Shown: positions 43,893-53,245 of the stretch, in pieces
Numbering within the stretch: position 1 is the first letter of the stretch
Layout: every line of letters begins with the position of its first letter
Source of the DNA: Neisseria lactamica
Lineage (GTDB): Bacteria; Pseudomonadota; Gammaproteobacteria; Burkholderiales; Neisseriaceae
Assembly (NCBI RefSeq): GCF_901482445.1
Contig: NZ_LR590477.1
Span: forward strand, 186,001 to 250,000
DNA length: 64,000 nucleotides
Reading direction: 5' to 3'
Notes under the pieces: generated by a model
What the model was told of the DNA's origin: nothing
Database searches by the model: none
The model's input: only the letters and a program-made list of their open reading frames with translations
Position numbers and translations under genes: made by a program

Positions 43893-45272
43893 ATGGCAAA
43901 AACGCTTAAAACCCTTTACCAATGCACCGGATGCGGCGGCACTTCCCCGAAATGGCAAGGCAAATGCCCGCATTGCGGCGAGTGGAACACGCTTCAGGAA
44001 AGCTTAGCCGCGCCCGATCCGAAAAACGCCCGTTTCCAATCTTGGGCGGCGGATACCTCGACCGTCCAGTCCCTCTCCACCGTGACCGCCACCGAAGTGC
44101 CGCGCAATCCGACCGGTATGGGCGAACTCGACCGCGTATTGGGCGGCGGTTTGGTCGATGGCGCGGTCATCCTGCTCGGCGGCGACCCCGGCATCGGCAA
44201 ATCCACGCTGCTGCTGCAAACCATCGCCAAAATGGCGCAAAGCCGCAAAGTGCTGTACGTTTCCGGCGAGGAATCCGCCCAGCAGGTCGCCCTGCGCGCG
44301 CAACGTTTGGAACTGCCGACCGACGGCGTAAACCTTCTTGCCGAAATCCGCATGGAAGCGATTCAGACGGCGTTGAAACAACACCAGCCCGAAGTTGTCG
44401 TCATCGACTCTATCCAAACCATGTATTCCGACCAAATCACGTCCGCCCCCGGCTCCGTGTCGCAGGTGCGCGAATGTGCCGCCCAACTGACGCGTATGGC
44501 GAAACAAATGGGCACCGCTATGATATTGGTCGGACACGTTACCAAAGACGGCGCGATTGCCGGCCCGCGCGTGTTGGAGCATATGGTTGATACCGTGCTG
44601 TATTTCGAGGGCGACCAGCATTCCAACTACCGAATGATACGCGCCATCAAAAACCGTTTCGGCGCGGCAAACGAATTGGGTGTGTTCGCGATGACCGAAA
44701 ACGGTTTGAAAGGCGTGTCCAACCCGTCCGCCATCTTCCTCGCCAGCTACCGCGACGACACGCCCGGCTCGTGCGTTTTGGTTACACAGGAAGGCAGCCG
44801 CCCGCTTTTGGTCGAAATTCAGGCATTGGTCGATGACGCGCACGGCTTTACGCCCAAACGCCTCACCGTCGGACTGGAACAAAACCGCCTTGCGATGCTG
44901 CTTGCCGTATTAAACCGACACGGCGGCATCGCCTGTTTCGATCAGGATGTGTTCCTCAACGCCGTCGGCGGCGTGAAAATCGGCGAACCGGCGGCGGATT
45001 TGGCGGTCATCCTCGCGATGCTTTCCAGCTTCCGCAACCGCCCTATGCCTGAAAAAACCGTTGTTTTCGGCGAAATCGGCTTAAGCGGCGAAGTCCGCCC
45101 CGTCGCGCGTGGACAAGAGCGGCTCAAAGAAGCGGAAAAGCTCGGCTTCAAACGCGCCATCGTCCCCAAAGCCAATATGCCGCGCAACGCCAAAGAGTTT
45201 CCGAACCTGAAAATCTACGGCGTTTCGAGTTTGCAGGAAGCCATCGATATTTGCCGCGACAGCAGTGAATAA
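43893..45272 (+). CDS. radA: DNA repair protein RadA
   Basis: 459 residues from MAKTLKTLYQCTGCGG at 43893; an ATG at 43878 adds five residues. Zinc finger CTGCGG and CPHCGEW, Walker A LLGGDPGIGKSTLLLQ, the RadA-specific KNRFGAANELGVF and a Lon-like C-terminal domain (SGEVRPVARGQERLKEAEKL) are present. The RecA-like motor drives branch migration during recombination, relevant here to natural transformation. Confidence 0.97.
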   Translation: MAKTLKTLYQCTGCGGTSPKWQGKCPHCGEWNTLQESLAAPDPKNARFQSWAADTSTVQSLSTVTATEVPRNPTGMGELDRVLGGGLVDGAVILLGGDPGIGKSTLLLQTIAKMAQSRKVLYVSGEESAQQVALRAQRLELPTDGVNLLAEIRMEAIQTALKQHQPEVVVIDSIQTMYSDQITSAPGSVSQVRECAAQLTRMAKQMGTAMILVGHVTKDGAIAGPRVLEHMVDTVLYFEGDQHSNYRMIRAIKNRFGAANELGVFAMTENGLKGVSNPSAIFLASYRDDTPGSCVLVTQEGSRPLLVEIQALVDDAHGFTPKRLTVGLEQNRLAMLLAVLNRHGGIACFDQDVFLNAVGGVKIGEPAADLAVILAMLSSFRNRPMPEKTVVFGEIGLSGEVRPVARGQERLKEAEKLGFKRAIVPKANMPRNAKEFPNLKIYGVSSLQEAIDICRDSSE

Positions 45273-45278
45273 ACGGAA

Positions 45279-45309
45279 ATGCCGTCTGAAATCGGGTTTC
45301 AGACGGCAT
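45279..45309 (+). terminator. Inverted DUS terminator after radA
   Basis: ATGCCGTCTGAA at 45279-45290 pairs with TTCAGACGGCAT at 45298-45309, followed by TTTGG. Confidence 0.7.
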
Positions 45310-45405
45310 TTGGTTTGTGGCGGATTGAAACAAGAAGGCATACCGGCGACAGATAAGATTTGCGGCAAAGTTGCCTGTAATATGGCAAAAACGCACACTG
45401 TCTTC

Positions 45406-45500
45406 ATCCCCGCGAGGGCGGGAATTCGGAATCGTCCGTTTCGGCAATGATTGAAAATCACGGCAATCCAACCGATTGGATTCCCGACTTCGTGGGAATG
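45406..45500. repeat. Neisserial intergenic mosaic: two dRS3 units around an RS unit
   Basis: ATTCCCGACTTCGTGGGAAT (45479-45498) fits the dRS3 pattern ATTCCC-N8-GGGAAT, and CCCCGCGAGGGCGGGAAT (about 45410-45427) is a variant unit. The spacer is a repeat-sequence block with an internal inverted stretch. Such arrays are recombination and phage-integration sites in meningococci. Confidence 0.7.
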
Positions 45501-45547
45501 AGGGGCGTGTGCATTTGATTTCCATCCGCCATATGTCGGCGACGGGC

Positions 45548-46027
45548 TTATTCGCCTACGGTTTTTTGTATCAGTTTTTCGGCGTTTGCCAAAGTGTTTG
45601 CCACTTCGTCAAAACCGATGCGGCTGCCCGCAATCAGGGCGTGCGTATCGGTATAGGCGGCGCGTACTTTGCCGTCTGTTTCGGTAACGAGGACGCGCAG
45701 TGGCAGCTGCAGGGCGAAGGAGGGGTCTTTGACCATCAGCGGCGTGCCGGCTTTGGGCGTGCCGAAGACGATGACTTTTGCCGGCTGCATCGTTAAGCCG
45801 TTTCGGCGGGCGGCTTCCTGATGGTCGATGACGGCAAAAATGTCCATCCCTTTGCTTTTTATGGCGGTTTCAAGGCGGCTGACGGTTTCGTCAAAGCTGT
45901 ATTTTGAGGTGAGGGTATGCGTGGTCATAGCGGTTTCGTTTTGGGTTTGCGGTTCGCCGGCAGGATGTGCCGAAGCGGTTGAAATGCAGAGTGCGGATGC
46001 GGCAATCAGGGGGAGTATGTGTTTCAT
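45548..46027 (-). CDS. Exported DUF302-domain protein
   Basis: 159 residues from MKHILPLIAASALCISTASA at 46027, a signal peptide with cleavage near SAHA-type residues. The mature part (YSFDETVSRLETAIKSKGMD, then IFAVIDHQEAARRNGLTM and VIVFGTPKAGTPLMVKDPSF) is a DUF302 domain. Function unknown. The start was chosen for the signal peptide; the frame is open upstream. Confidence 0.88.
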   Translation of the reverse strand: MKHILPLIAASALCISTASAHPAGEPQTQNETAMTTHTLTSKYSFDETVSRLETAIKSKGMDIFAVIDHQEAARRNGLTMQPAKVIVFGTPKAGTPLMVKDPSFALQLPLRVLVTETDGKVRAAYTDTHALIAGSRIGFDEVANTLANAEKLIQKTVGE

Positions 46028-46240
46028 CGTATTTCCTTTTTCCTTTTTGGTTGAAACGGTAGAATCAGACTTTATTCGGGAGGGGTGTAACCCCTTCCAA
46101 ATCATAGCAACACATAGGGCGGTGCTTTATGTGTCGTCTTGTGTGTTGAAACATCATTGTTCCTTATTGGTTTGTTTATCAGGCTTTGGATGGGGCGGCA
46201 CGCGCCGCGCCCGGTGCCGCGCCGCGTGCCGGAACGCCGT

Positions 46241-46273
46241 ATGCCGTCTGAAAGCCTGTCCTTTCAGACGGCA
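46241..46273 (-). terminator. Inverted DUS terminator after the rhodanese gene
   Basis: ATGCCGTCTGAAAG at 46241 pairs with CTTTCAGACGGCAT ending at 46274. It lies 5 bp past the rhodanese stop. The remaining 46028-46240 holds no gene. Confidence 0.65.
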
Positions 46274-46278
46274 TTGCG

Positions 46279-46638
46279 TCATTTCATCCCTTTTTTGAGC
46301 AGGTCTTCATAACCGCCGTGATTGGCAACATTTGTATAACCTGCTTTTTTCAGCTCTTGAAGGGCGGCTTCGGCACGCCGTCCGCTGCGGCAGTAGAGGT
46401 TGACCGGCGTGTCTTTGTCGGGCGCGGCTTCGTGTATGCGGCGGACGATTTGGTCGACGGGGATGTTGATCGCGTTGTGCAAATGCCCTTCGCTAAATTC
46501 CTGTTCGCTGCGGACATCGATCCAAACGGCTGAATGTTGTGCGGTTTGGGCGGCGGATACGGGTTTTTGCGGGGCTGCCTGCGCGGCAAAGGCGGCTGAG
46601 GCAATGAGTGCGGTGGTAATCAGGTGTTTGATATTCAT
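46279..46638 (-). CDS. Periplasmic rhodanese-like protein
   Basis: 119 residues from MNIKHLITTALIASAAFAAQ at 46638, a signal peptide ending AQA. The single rhodanese domain has WIDVRSEQEFSEGHLHNAIN and the active-site loop NLYCRSGRRAEAA with its Cys. A role in sulfur or thiol handling in the envelope is likely; the acceptor is unknown. Start chosen for the signal peptide. Confidence 0.9.
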   Translation of the reverse strand: MNIKHLITTALIASAAFAAQAAPQKPVSAAQTAQHSAVWIDVRSEQEFSEGHLHNAINIPVDQIVRRIHEAAPDKDTPVNLYCRSGRRAEAALQELKKAGYTNVANHGGYEDLLKKGMK

Positions 46639-46676
46639 AGGGTTCTCCTGCGGTTGTCGTCTTAAGGGACGGGAAG

Positions 46677-49600
46677 TTATTTTATCTGTTCCAAAGCGGC
46701 GGCATCTATGTCCCAACGCCAAACGCCGCCGCCTTTGCCATCCAATCCGCGCAAAAACAGGTAGCGGACGGAAACGGCGGCGGGCGGTTGTCTGCGCAGT
46801 TTGAAGTAGCGCGCGGCGGCAACGGCGTAAATCAGTGCCTGAAGGTAATAGTGGTGGTGCGCGACGGCTTCGTCCATCGCCTGCCGCGTGTAGGCGGATG
46901 CATCCGTGCCGAGGTGGTTTGATTTGTAGTCGATGACGCAGATATTGCCGTCGGGGTCTTGGCAGATCATATCGACAAAGCCGTTTAAAAAGCCGTTGAC
47001 GGTGTGGAAGTCGAGCGTTTCGGCAGCGGCACGGCAGACTTCGGGCAGCCTGATGTCGTCGCGGGCAAACCAGTCGCGCAGCCGTTTGAGGCCGAAGTCT
47101 TCGGTGTGGAGGGTAAAGCCCATTTCGGGACAGCGGTACTCGGGCGGAATGTCAGACAGGCAGTATGCCCCCGTCAGCGGCGTTTTGCGGCAGGCTTCCG
47201 CCATTTCGGCAACGGCAGGCAGCCATATTTCTTCAAATCCGTATTTTTTCAGCTTGTCGGTGATGAGGGTTTCCTGTCCGGCGGCTGCTTGTCCGAATTT
47301 GAAATCTTCAAGAATTTCGTGCAGGCACAGCCCCGCCTGCGTGCCTTTCGGAAAGTCGTGTATCGATATGCCGTCTGAAGCCGTCGGCGTTTCAGACGGC
47401 ATCGCCGGCACCGAGGTTTCGGCGGCATCCAAGGACGGGCAGGCATCTTCTTCGCCGTCGTCGGGCGTTTGGCTTTGGCGGCTTAAAGCGGTAAAGCTGG
47501 TGTGGCGGACAAATCGGAATCTGCGTTCGGGAATGCTGTTTGCGGCAAATTCGGCGGTTTGACCGGCGTTGCCGCGATAGGCGGCAGGGGGCGGCGCATC
47601 TTCTGTGAAGGCGAAATCCGTGCCGGAAGGGGCGTTGTCCGTCAAACGCTGCCAGTTGCGTTTGAGCATCGCGATGCCGTCCTTTTCCCGGTCATAGATT
47701 TGGCGGACGGTTTCGCGGCTGTCTTGCGGCAAGCCTTCAATCAGGTAGGCGAGGGGGTTGTCGGCGGTATCGGAAGAATAGGCGGCGTAGATGTTGAGCT
47801 GTTCCTCGGCACGCGTCAGCGCGACATAAAGCAGGCGCAGGCGTTCCGCCATTTCCTCATCGGCGTATTGCTTCTGTTCGTCTTCCGACAGTTGCGCCTT
47901 TGCCAACAGTTCGGTTCGGTTTGCGCTTTGGTGGAGGATTTGCCAGTCGGACGGCCCGGTATCTTGCGCGTCCCACGCAAACGGGCAGTACACCAGCGGA
48001 TACTGCAAACCTTTCGAGGCGTGCATAGTAACGATTTTGACCAAATCTTCGTCGCTTTCCAGACGGATGGCGCGGTTGTCGCCGCCGTTGTTGCCGGCAA
48101 GGCTGATTTGGTCGCGCAGCCATTTGTGCAGCGCGGCGGGGTTTCGGTTTTGCGCGTCTTCGGCAGCAAGCAGTTCGAGCAGTTGGAAATAGTTGGTCAG
48201 GCTGCGCCCGTTGTTCCGGCTTAAGAGGCGCGTTTCGATGCCGTGTGTTTGGGAAAATTGCTGCATAGCGGCGAAAATGCCGTATTGATTCCAGTTGTCG
48301 AGTGCGGTTCGGGCAGATTCCGCCCAATGCAAAATCTCGCTTTCGTTTTGGTTGAAGTCGTGCAATTGCTGCGCGTCATAACCGAATATGCTGCTTGTCA
48401 GGACAAAGCGCAGCGTTCCGGCGCGGCGCGGTTCGAGCCAGAAGCCGATGAGTGCGGACAGGGCGGCGGCTTCGGGCGAGGCGAACACGGATTCGCGCGA
48501 AAGCAGGACGCTTTGCACCTGCCGTTTTTTCAGGGCGGCGGAAACCATCACCGCCTCGTTGTGCGTGCGGACCAGCACGGCAATATCGCCCGACTGCAGC
48601 GGGCAGCCTTTGAAATTCAGACGGCCTCCGGCGGCTTCGTTGAGCGCGTGGGCGATTTCGTCGGCGCAATAGTCGGCGGCACGGCGGCGCAAAACGTCTT
48701 TGTTGGCTTTTTCATTGTCGTTTTCGTGCAGCCAGCGGATTTGTACGGCGGTGCGTTCGGGGGACAGCCTGCTTTCGGCACGCGCCGCATCGACTTCCGA
48801 ATAGCCGATGTTTTCCAAAACGAACGGGCGTTCTTTGAGGCGGAACAGCGCGCCTATGCTGCCGATAAGCGCGGAATGGCTGCGGTAGTTGGTGGCGAGC
48901 GTGTAGCGGTGTTGCGCGTCTCCGGCGGCTTGCAGGTAGGCGTAAATATCCGCACCGCGAAAGCTGTAAATCGCCTGTTTGGGGTCGCCGACCAGAAACA
49001 GCGGGCGGTTTTGGGCGATGAAGATTTTTTGGAAGATTTCGTATTGCAGCGGGTCGGTGTCTTGGAACTCGTCGATCAGCGCGGTTTCCCAGTTTTCGGC
49101 AACGGCGCGGGCGAGGGTTTCGGCGTGCGGATTGTCGGTCAGCGCGGTGTGGACATCGAGCAGCAGGTCGTCGAAACCTCGTTCGCGGCGCGATTTTTTC
49201 ATCTCGGCAAGGCTGCGGTTGAGATATTCGATTAAATCCAGTTGCAGCCGGATCATTGTTGCTTCTTCCGCTTCTTCGAGTGCATTCAAATCGCGCCCGA
49301 AGTCTGCCAGTTTCTGCAATTCGGCAAATACTGCCGCATCGGGCGTTTTGCCTTTTTTCAGTCCGGCTTCGAGTTTGTCGGATGAGAGTTTCAAGAGCCG
49401 TTCGTGCAGCTTTGCCTCCAAAAAGGGCAAATCCGGCGACAGGGCTTTTTGTTCCAACGCGTCAAACAATTCGGCAAAACTGTTTTTCCGATACGAATTG
49501 CCGTTTAAAAGGGGGTGGATGCGCCAAAAAGTTTCTTTTAATTCAGCCAGATTTCCGCAAAGGTTTTGCCAAGTTGCCAAAGCGGCATCCCGGGCTTGCG

Positions 49601-50291
49601 GCAAATCGGTTTGCGGACGGCGGAAATTCAGGTACGGGCGGGACAGGTAGGCGCGGATTTGGGCAAGGACGGTTTGCGGCACAGCTTTGCGTTTAAACGC
49701 CAATGCGGCAAGCACAGGGTCGCCGCTGACGCGTTCCCGCCAAAAATCTTGCGCCGGGACAAGCAGGCGGTCGCCGTCTTCTTCGGTCAGTTCGACATCG
49801 AACGGTGCTTGGCACAGGAAGGCGTAGTCGCGCAGGATGCGCTGGCAGAAGCCGTGGATGGTGTAGATGGCGGCGTTGTCGAATTGCCCGATGGCGGCTT
49901 TGAGGCGGACAATCAGACGCGTCCGGCCCTCTTTTTGCAAAGCCTGTTTTAAGAGTTCGGGCAGGAAGGTGTCGCCTTCGTGGTGTTCGGCGCAGTAGGC
50001 GGCAATGCCGTCTGAAAGCGTGTCGTCTCCAAGTTTGGCAATTTCTTTGCTTTCTAAAACTTGTAACACATTGTCCAAACGTGCGCGCAGGCGTGTTTTC
50101 AGCTCGGCGGTGGCGGCTTTGGTGAAGGTAACGACCAATACGCGCTCGACGCTTTTTTGTTCTAATACGATCAAACGTGTAAACAGGGCGGCAATGCCGT
50201 AGGTTTTGCCGGTGCCGGCAGAGGCTTCAATCAGGTTGGTGCCGGAAATGGGGACGGTCAGCGGGTCGAATGCTTGGATGCTTGCAGACAT
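46677..50291 (-). CDS. recB: RecBCD exonuclease V subunit beta
   Basis: A 1204-residue helicase-nuclease from MSASIQAFDPLTVPISGTNL at 50291. Walker A ASAGTGKTYGIAALF, UvrD-type ERVLVVTFTKAATAELK, Walker B ALIDEFQDTDPLQYE and TMHASKGLQYPLVYCPFAWD are in the motor part. The C-terminal nuclease has DMICQDPDGNICVIDYKSNH. In Neisseria RecBCD supports DNA transformation and pilin variation. The stop is 38 bp from the rhodanese start on the same strand. Confidence 0.97.
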   Translation of the reverse strand: MSASIQAFDPLTVPISGTNLIEASAGTGKTYGIAALFTRLIVLEQKSVERVLVVTFTKAATAELKTRLRARLDNVLQVLESKEIAKLGDDTLSDGIAAYCAEHHEGDTFLPELLKQALQKEGRTRLIVRLKAAIGQFDNAAIYTIHGFCQRILRDYAFLCQAPFDVELTEEDGDRLLVPAQDFWRERVSGDPVLAALAFKRKAVPQTVLAQIRAYLSRPYLNFRRPQTDLPQARDAALATWQNLCGNLAELKETFWRIHPLLNGNSYRKNSFAELFDALEQKALSPDLPFLEAKLHERLLKLSSDKLEAGLKKGKTPDAAVFAELQKLADFGRDLNALEEAEEATMIRLQLDLIEYLNRSLAEMKKSRRERGFDDLLLDVHTALTDNPHAETLARAVAENWETALIDEFQDTDPLQYEIFQKIFIAQNRPLFLVGDPKQAIYSFRGADIYAYLQAAGDAQHRYTLATNYRSHSALIGSIGALFRLKERPFVLENIGYSEVDAARAESRLSPERTAVQIRWLHENDNEKANKDVLRRRAADYCADEIAHALNEAAGGRLNFKGCPLQSGDIAVLVRTHNEAVMVSAALKKRQVQSVLLSRESVFASPEAAALSALIGFWLEPRRAGTLRFVLTSSIFGYDAQQLHDFNQNESEILHWAESARTALDNWNQYGIFAAMQQFSQTHGIETRLLSRNNGRSLTNYFQLLELLAAEDAQNRNPAALHKWLRDQISLAGNNGGDNRAIRLESDEDLVKIVTMHASKGLQYPLVYCPFAWDAQDTGPSDWQILHQSANRTELLAKAQLSEDEQKQYADEEMAERLRLLYVALTRAEEQLNIYAAYSSDTADNPLAYLIEGLPQDSRETVRQIYDREKDGIAMLKRNWQRLTDNAPSGTDFAFTEDAPPPAAYRGNAGQTAEFAANSIPERRFRFVRHTSFTALSRQSQTPDDGEEDACPSLDAAETSVPAMPSETPTASDGISIHDFPKGTQAGLCLHEILEDFKFGQAAAGQETLITDKLKKYGFEEIWLPAVAEMAEACRKTPLTGAYCLSDIPPEYRCPEMGFTLHTEDFGLKRLRDWFARDDIRLPEVCRAAAETLDFHTVNGFLNGFVDMICQDPDGNICVIDYKSNHLGTDASAYTRQAMDEAVAHHHYYLQALIYAVAAARYFKLRRQPPAAVSVRYLFLRGLDGKGGGVWRWDIDAAALEQIK

Positions 50292-50319
50292 AGTGCGCGC
50301 TCGGAAAACGGTTGGACGG

Positions 50320-50474
50320 TATAGTGGATTAACAAAAATCAGGACAAGGCGACGAAGCCGCAGACAGTGCAAATAGTACGGAACCGATTCACTTGGTGCT
50401 TCAGCACCTTAGAGAATCGTTCTCTTTGAGCTAAGGCGAGGCAACGCCGTACTGGTTTTTGTTAATCCACTATA
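50320..50474. repeat. Full Correia repeat enclosed element
   Basis: A 155-bp element from TATAGTGGATTAA (50320) to TTAATCCACTATA (50474), with TA at each edge. Internal CAAAAATCAGGACAAGGCG and a GC-rich core are typical. It lies 29 bp upstream of the recB start. Correia ends can carry promoter boxes and IHF sites. Confidence 0.9.
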
Positions 50475-50484
50475 AAACGGGAAA

Positions 50485-50515
50485 ATGCCGTCTGAAAAAG
50501 GGTTTCAGACGGCAT
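50485..50515 (-). terminator. Inverted DUS terminator after the DyP peroxidase gene
   Basis: ATGCCGTCTGAAA at 50485 pairs with TTTCAGACGGCAT ending at 50515, 9 bp past the peroxidase stop. Confidence 0.65.
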
Positions 50516-50523
50516 CGTCCGGC

Positions 50524-51432
50524 TTAGAGGTTTTGCAGGCGTTCGACAGACGGGGCGTAGTAGTATCCGCCCGAAACGGCGGCGGAGAGGTGTCGGAGCA
50601 GCAGGTCGGTTTTGCCGTCCGTGTCGCCGAACATACTCAATAATTGCGCTTCGATATTATGCAGCGTGCGGCAGTAGGCGGTAAACATCAAACCGTGTTC
50701 GCCGCTGATTTTGCCGAAGGGCAGGCTGCGGCGGACGATTTTCAGGCCGACTCCGTTTTCTTTCAGGTTGACGCGGCCGAGGTGCGAATCGAGCAGGCGG
50801 ACATCGCGGCTGAATTCGTCGTTGGTTTCCTTGCTGCGTCCGACCGAGGCTTCCTGTTCGGCGACGGGGACGGCATCCCATTTTTTCAAATCGTGCAGGT
50901 ATTTTTGCAGCAGGACATAGCTGCCGCCCGCATCGGGTTTTCCTTCGGGGATGATGGCGACTTCGCGGATTTTTTCATCGCCCTGCGGGTTTTCCGTGCC
51001 GTCGACGAAACCGTCCAGCCCACGATCCTGATACAGACGCAAACCGTGTTCTTCGGACGCGACGCATATGCTGTCGCCGAATGCGCTCAAAACAGATTGG
51101 GCAAGCGCGTAGGCGGCGTTTTGGCGGAAGGATTGGATGTGGATGTACATATCGTGCTGCGTGGATGGTGCAAGCCCATTGCCCATTTTGGGGAAGGGTT
51201 TGATTTCACTGCCTTCGTCCGTGTGTCCGAATGTTTTCCAGGCTTCGCTGCCGAAGGCGATGGTCAGACCCAAAATATCGTCTGGAAAGCGGGCTTTCAA
51301 GGCAGTTAACGCGTCAAGCGAAGCGCGGCAGGCGGCTTTAATATCGTTGAGGCGGTTGGCGGCGAAGTCGGCTTCGATAAAGATGCCGGCTTGGGCGTGG
51401 TCGGGAATGATGGCGGATTGGGGTGTGTTCAT
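50524..51432 (-). CDS. DyP-type haem peroxidase
   Basis: 302 residues from MNTPQSAIIPDHAQAGIFIE at 51432. The hallmark GxxDG appears as GLDGFVDGTENPQGDEKIRE; QEASVGRSKETNDEF and the proximal-His region LLDSHLGRVNLKENG follow, with the conserved Arg in IVRRSLPFG. No signal peptide, so cytoplasmic. Family enzymes oxidise dyes or porphyrin-like substrates with hydrogen peroxide; the natural substrate is unknown. Confidence 0.92.
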   Translation of the reverse strand: MNTPQSAIIPDHAQAGIFIEADFAANRLNDIKAACRASLDALTALKARFPDDILGLTIAFGSEAWKTFGHTDEGSEIKPFPKMGNGLAPSTQHDMYIHIQSFRQNAAYALAQSVLSAFGDSICVASEEHGLRLYQDRGLDGFVDGTENPQGDEKIREVAIIPEGKPDAGGSYVLLQKYLHDLKKWDAVPVAEQEASVGRSKETNDEFSRDVRLLDSHLGRVNLKENGVGLKIVRRSLPFGKISGEHGLMFTAYCRTLHNIEAQLLSMFGDTDGKTDLLLRHLSAAVSGGYYYAPSVERLQNL

Positions 51433-51702
51433 GATGTTCCTTTTTGGTGTCATCTGTTTCGGGTGGATTATAGCACCGAATCGGCAGGCGGATTTTTGCC
51501 GGAACAGCGTGCGTGAATCCGCCGTTTGCGTACCTGATGCTGCTTTTCGGTTTCGTGCCGCCTGCCGCCTTTATTCCCGCTTCCGGCGGCTTCGGCATAT
51601 CTTTTCCATTCCGGTTTGGAATAACCATATAAAAAAAGTATTCTTTGTGTTTGCTGCAATTTCACTTAGAATGCAGCCCTTGCACACTTTTTACAGGAGA
51701 GG

Positions 51703-52530
51703 ATGATGTTGAAAAAATTCGTACTCGGCGGCATTGCCGCATTGGTTTTGGCGGCCTGCGGCGGAGAGGGCGGCAGCGCGTCTTCTTCTGCTCCAGCCCA
51801 ATCTGCCGGCGAGTCCGGTTCTTTAATCGAACGCATCAACAATAAAGGTACGGTTACCGTCGGTACAGAAGGCACTTACGCACCGTTTACCTACCACGAC
51901 AAGGACGGCAAACTGACCGGTTACGATGTGGAAGTAACCCGCGCCGTGGCGGAAAAACTGGGCGTGAAAGTCGAGTTTAAAGAAACGCAATGGGATTCGA
52001 TGATGGCGGGTTTGAAGGCGGGGCGTTTCGACGTGGTGGCAAACCAAGTCGGTCTGACCAGCCCCGAACGCCAAGCGACATTCGACAAATCCGATCCTTA
52101 CAGCTGGAGCGGTGCCGTATTGGTTGCCCGTAACGACAGCAACATCAAATCTATCGACGACATCAAAGGCGTGAAAACCGCACAATCCCTGACCAGCAAC
52201 TACGGCGAAAAAGCCAAAGCTGCAGGCGCAGATTTGGTGGCTGTTGACGGTTTGGCGCAATCGCTGACCCTGATTGAACAAAAACGTGCCGATGCAACCC
52301 TGAACGACGAATTGGCGGTTTTGGACTATCTGAAGAAAAACCCGAATGCGGGCGTGAAAATCGTTTGGTCCGCACCTGCCGATGAAAAAGTCGGTTCCGG
52401 CCTGATTGTCAACAAGGGCAATGACGAAGCCGTGGCGAAATTCAGTACGGCAATCAACGAGCTGAAAGCCGACGGTACGCTGAAAAAACTGGGCGAACAA
52501 TTCTTCGGAAAAGACATCAGTGTTCAATAA
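51703..52530 (+). CDS. ABC transporter substrate-binding lipoprotein, cystine/amino-acid type
   Basis: 275 residues. MLKKFVLGGIAALVLAACGG is a lipoprotein signal with Cys19 as the lipid site; a Ser/Gly/Ala linker follows. TEGTYAPFTYHDKDGKLTGY and DVEVTRAVAEKLGVKVEF are the SBP family 3 signature. The order SBP-permease-ATPase resembles the neisserial cystine importer. GAGGATG lies at the start. It overlaps the permease by 11 bp. Confidence 0.9.
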   Translation: MMLKKFVLGGIAALVLAACGGEGGSASSSAPAQSAGESGSLIERINNKGTVTVGTEGTYAPFTYHDKDGKLTGYDVEVTRAVAEKLGVKVEFKETQWDSMMAGLKAGRFDVVANQVGLTSPERQATFDKSDPYSWSGAVLVARNDSNIKSIDDIKGVKTAQSLTSNYGEKAKAAGADLVAVDGLAQSLTLIEQKRADATLNDELAVLDYLKKNPNAGVKIVWSAPADEKVGSGLIVNKGNDEAVAKFSTAINELKADGTLKKLGEQFFGKDISVQ

Positions 52531-53236
52531 TTTCCTTGCTTCGCTGCCGTTTATGACGGAAACACGCGCCGATATGATTGTCAGCGCGTTTTTGCCTATG
52601 GTCAAAGCCGGCTTCGCAGTATCTTTGCCTTTAGCGATCGCTTCTTTCGTTATCGGTATGATGATTGCCGTAGCCGTGGCTTTGGTGCGGATTATGCCCG
52701 CCGGCGGTATCGTGCGGAAAATCCTGCTGAAATTGGTGGAATTTTATATTTCCGTCATTCGCGGTACGCCGCTGTTGGTGCAGCTTGTGATTGTGTTTTA
52801 CGGGCTGCCTTCCGTCGGCATCTATATCGATCCGATTCCTGCCGCCATCATCGGCTTTTCGCTTAATGTCGGCGCATACGCTTCCGAAACCATACGCGCG
52901 GCAATTTTGTCCGTACCTAAAGGCCAATGGGAAGCGGGTTTCTCCATCGGTATGACCTATATGCAGACGTTCCGCCGCATCGTCGCGCCGCAGGCATTCC
53001 GCGTTGCCGTGCCGCCTTTGAGCAACGAGTTTATCGGCTTGTTCAAAAACACCTCGCTCGCAGCGGTGGTAACGGTAACGGAGCTTTTCCGTGTCGCCCA
53101 AGAGACGGCAAACCGTACTTATGACTTTTTGCCCGTCTATATCGAAGCCGCATTGGTTTACTGGTGTTTCTGTAAAGTGCTGTTTTTAATTCAGGCGCGC
53201 TTGGAAAAACGTTTCGACCGCTATGTCGCCAAATAA
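52520..53236 (+). CDS. Amino-acid (cystine-type) ABC transporter permease
   Basis: A 238-residue inner-membrane protein of the HisM/YecS type. The helices include MVKAGFAVSLPLAIASFVIG and KLVEFYISVIRGTPLLVQLV, the latter leading into the family's conserved segment; QWEAGFSIGMTYMQTFRRIV is the EAA loop that contacts the ATPase. It starts inside the 3' end of the SBP gene, so it is translationally coupled. Confidence 0.93.
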   Translation: MFNNFLASLPFMTETRADMIVSAFLPMVKAGFAVSLPLAIASFVIGMMIAVAVALVRIMPAGGIVRKILLKLVEFYISVIRGTPLLVQLVIVFYGLPSVGIYIDPIPAAIIGFSLNVGAYASETIRAAILSVPKGQWEAGFSIGMTYMQTFRRIVAPQAFRVAVPPLSNEFIGLFKNTSLAAVVTVTELFRVAQETANRTYDFLPVYIEAALVYWCFCKVLFLIQARLEKRFDRYVAK

Positions 53237-53245
53237 GGAAACGCT

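Noticed and set aside
48243..49235. Plus-strand frame of 330 codons opposite recB
   Set aside because: recB motifs run through the same stretch on the minus strand; nothing recognisable in the opposite frame.
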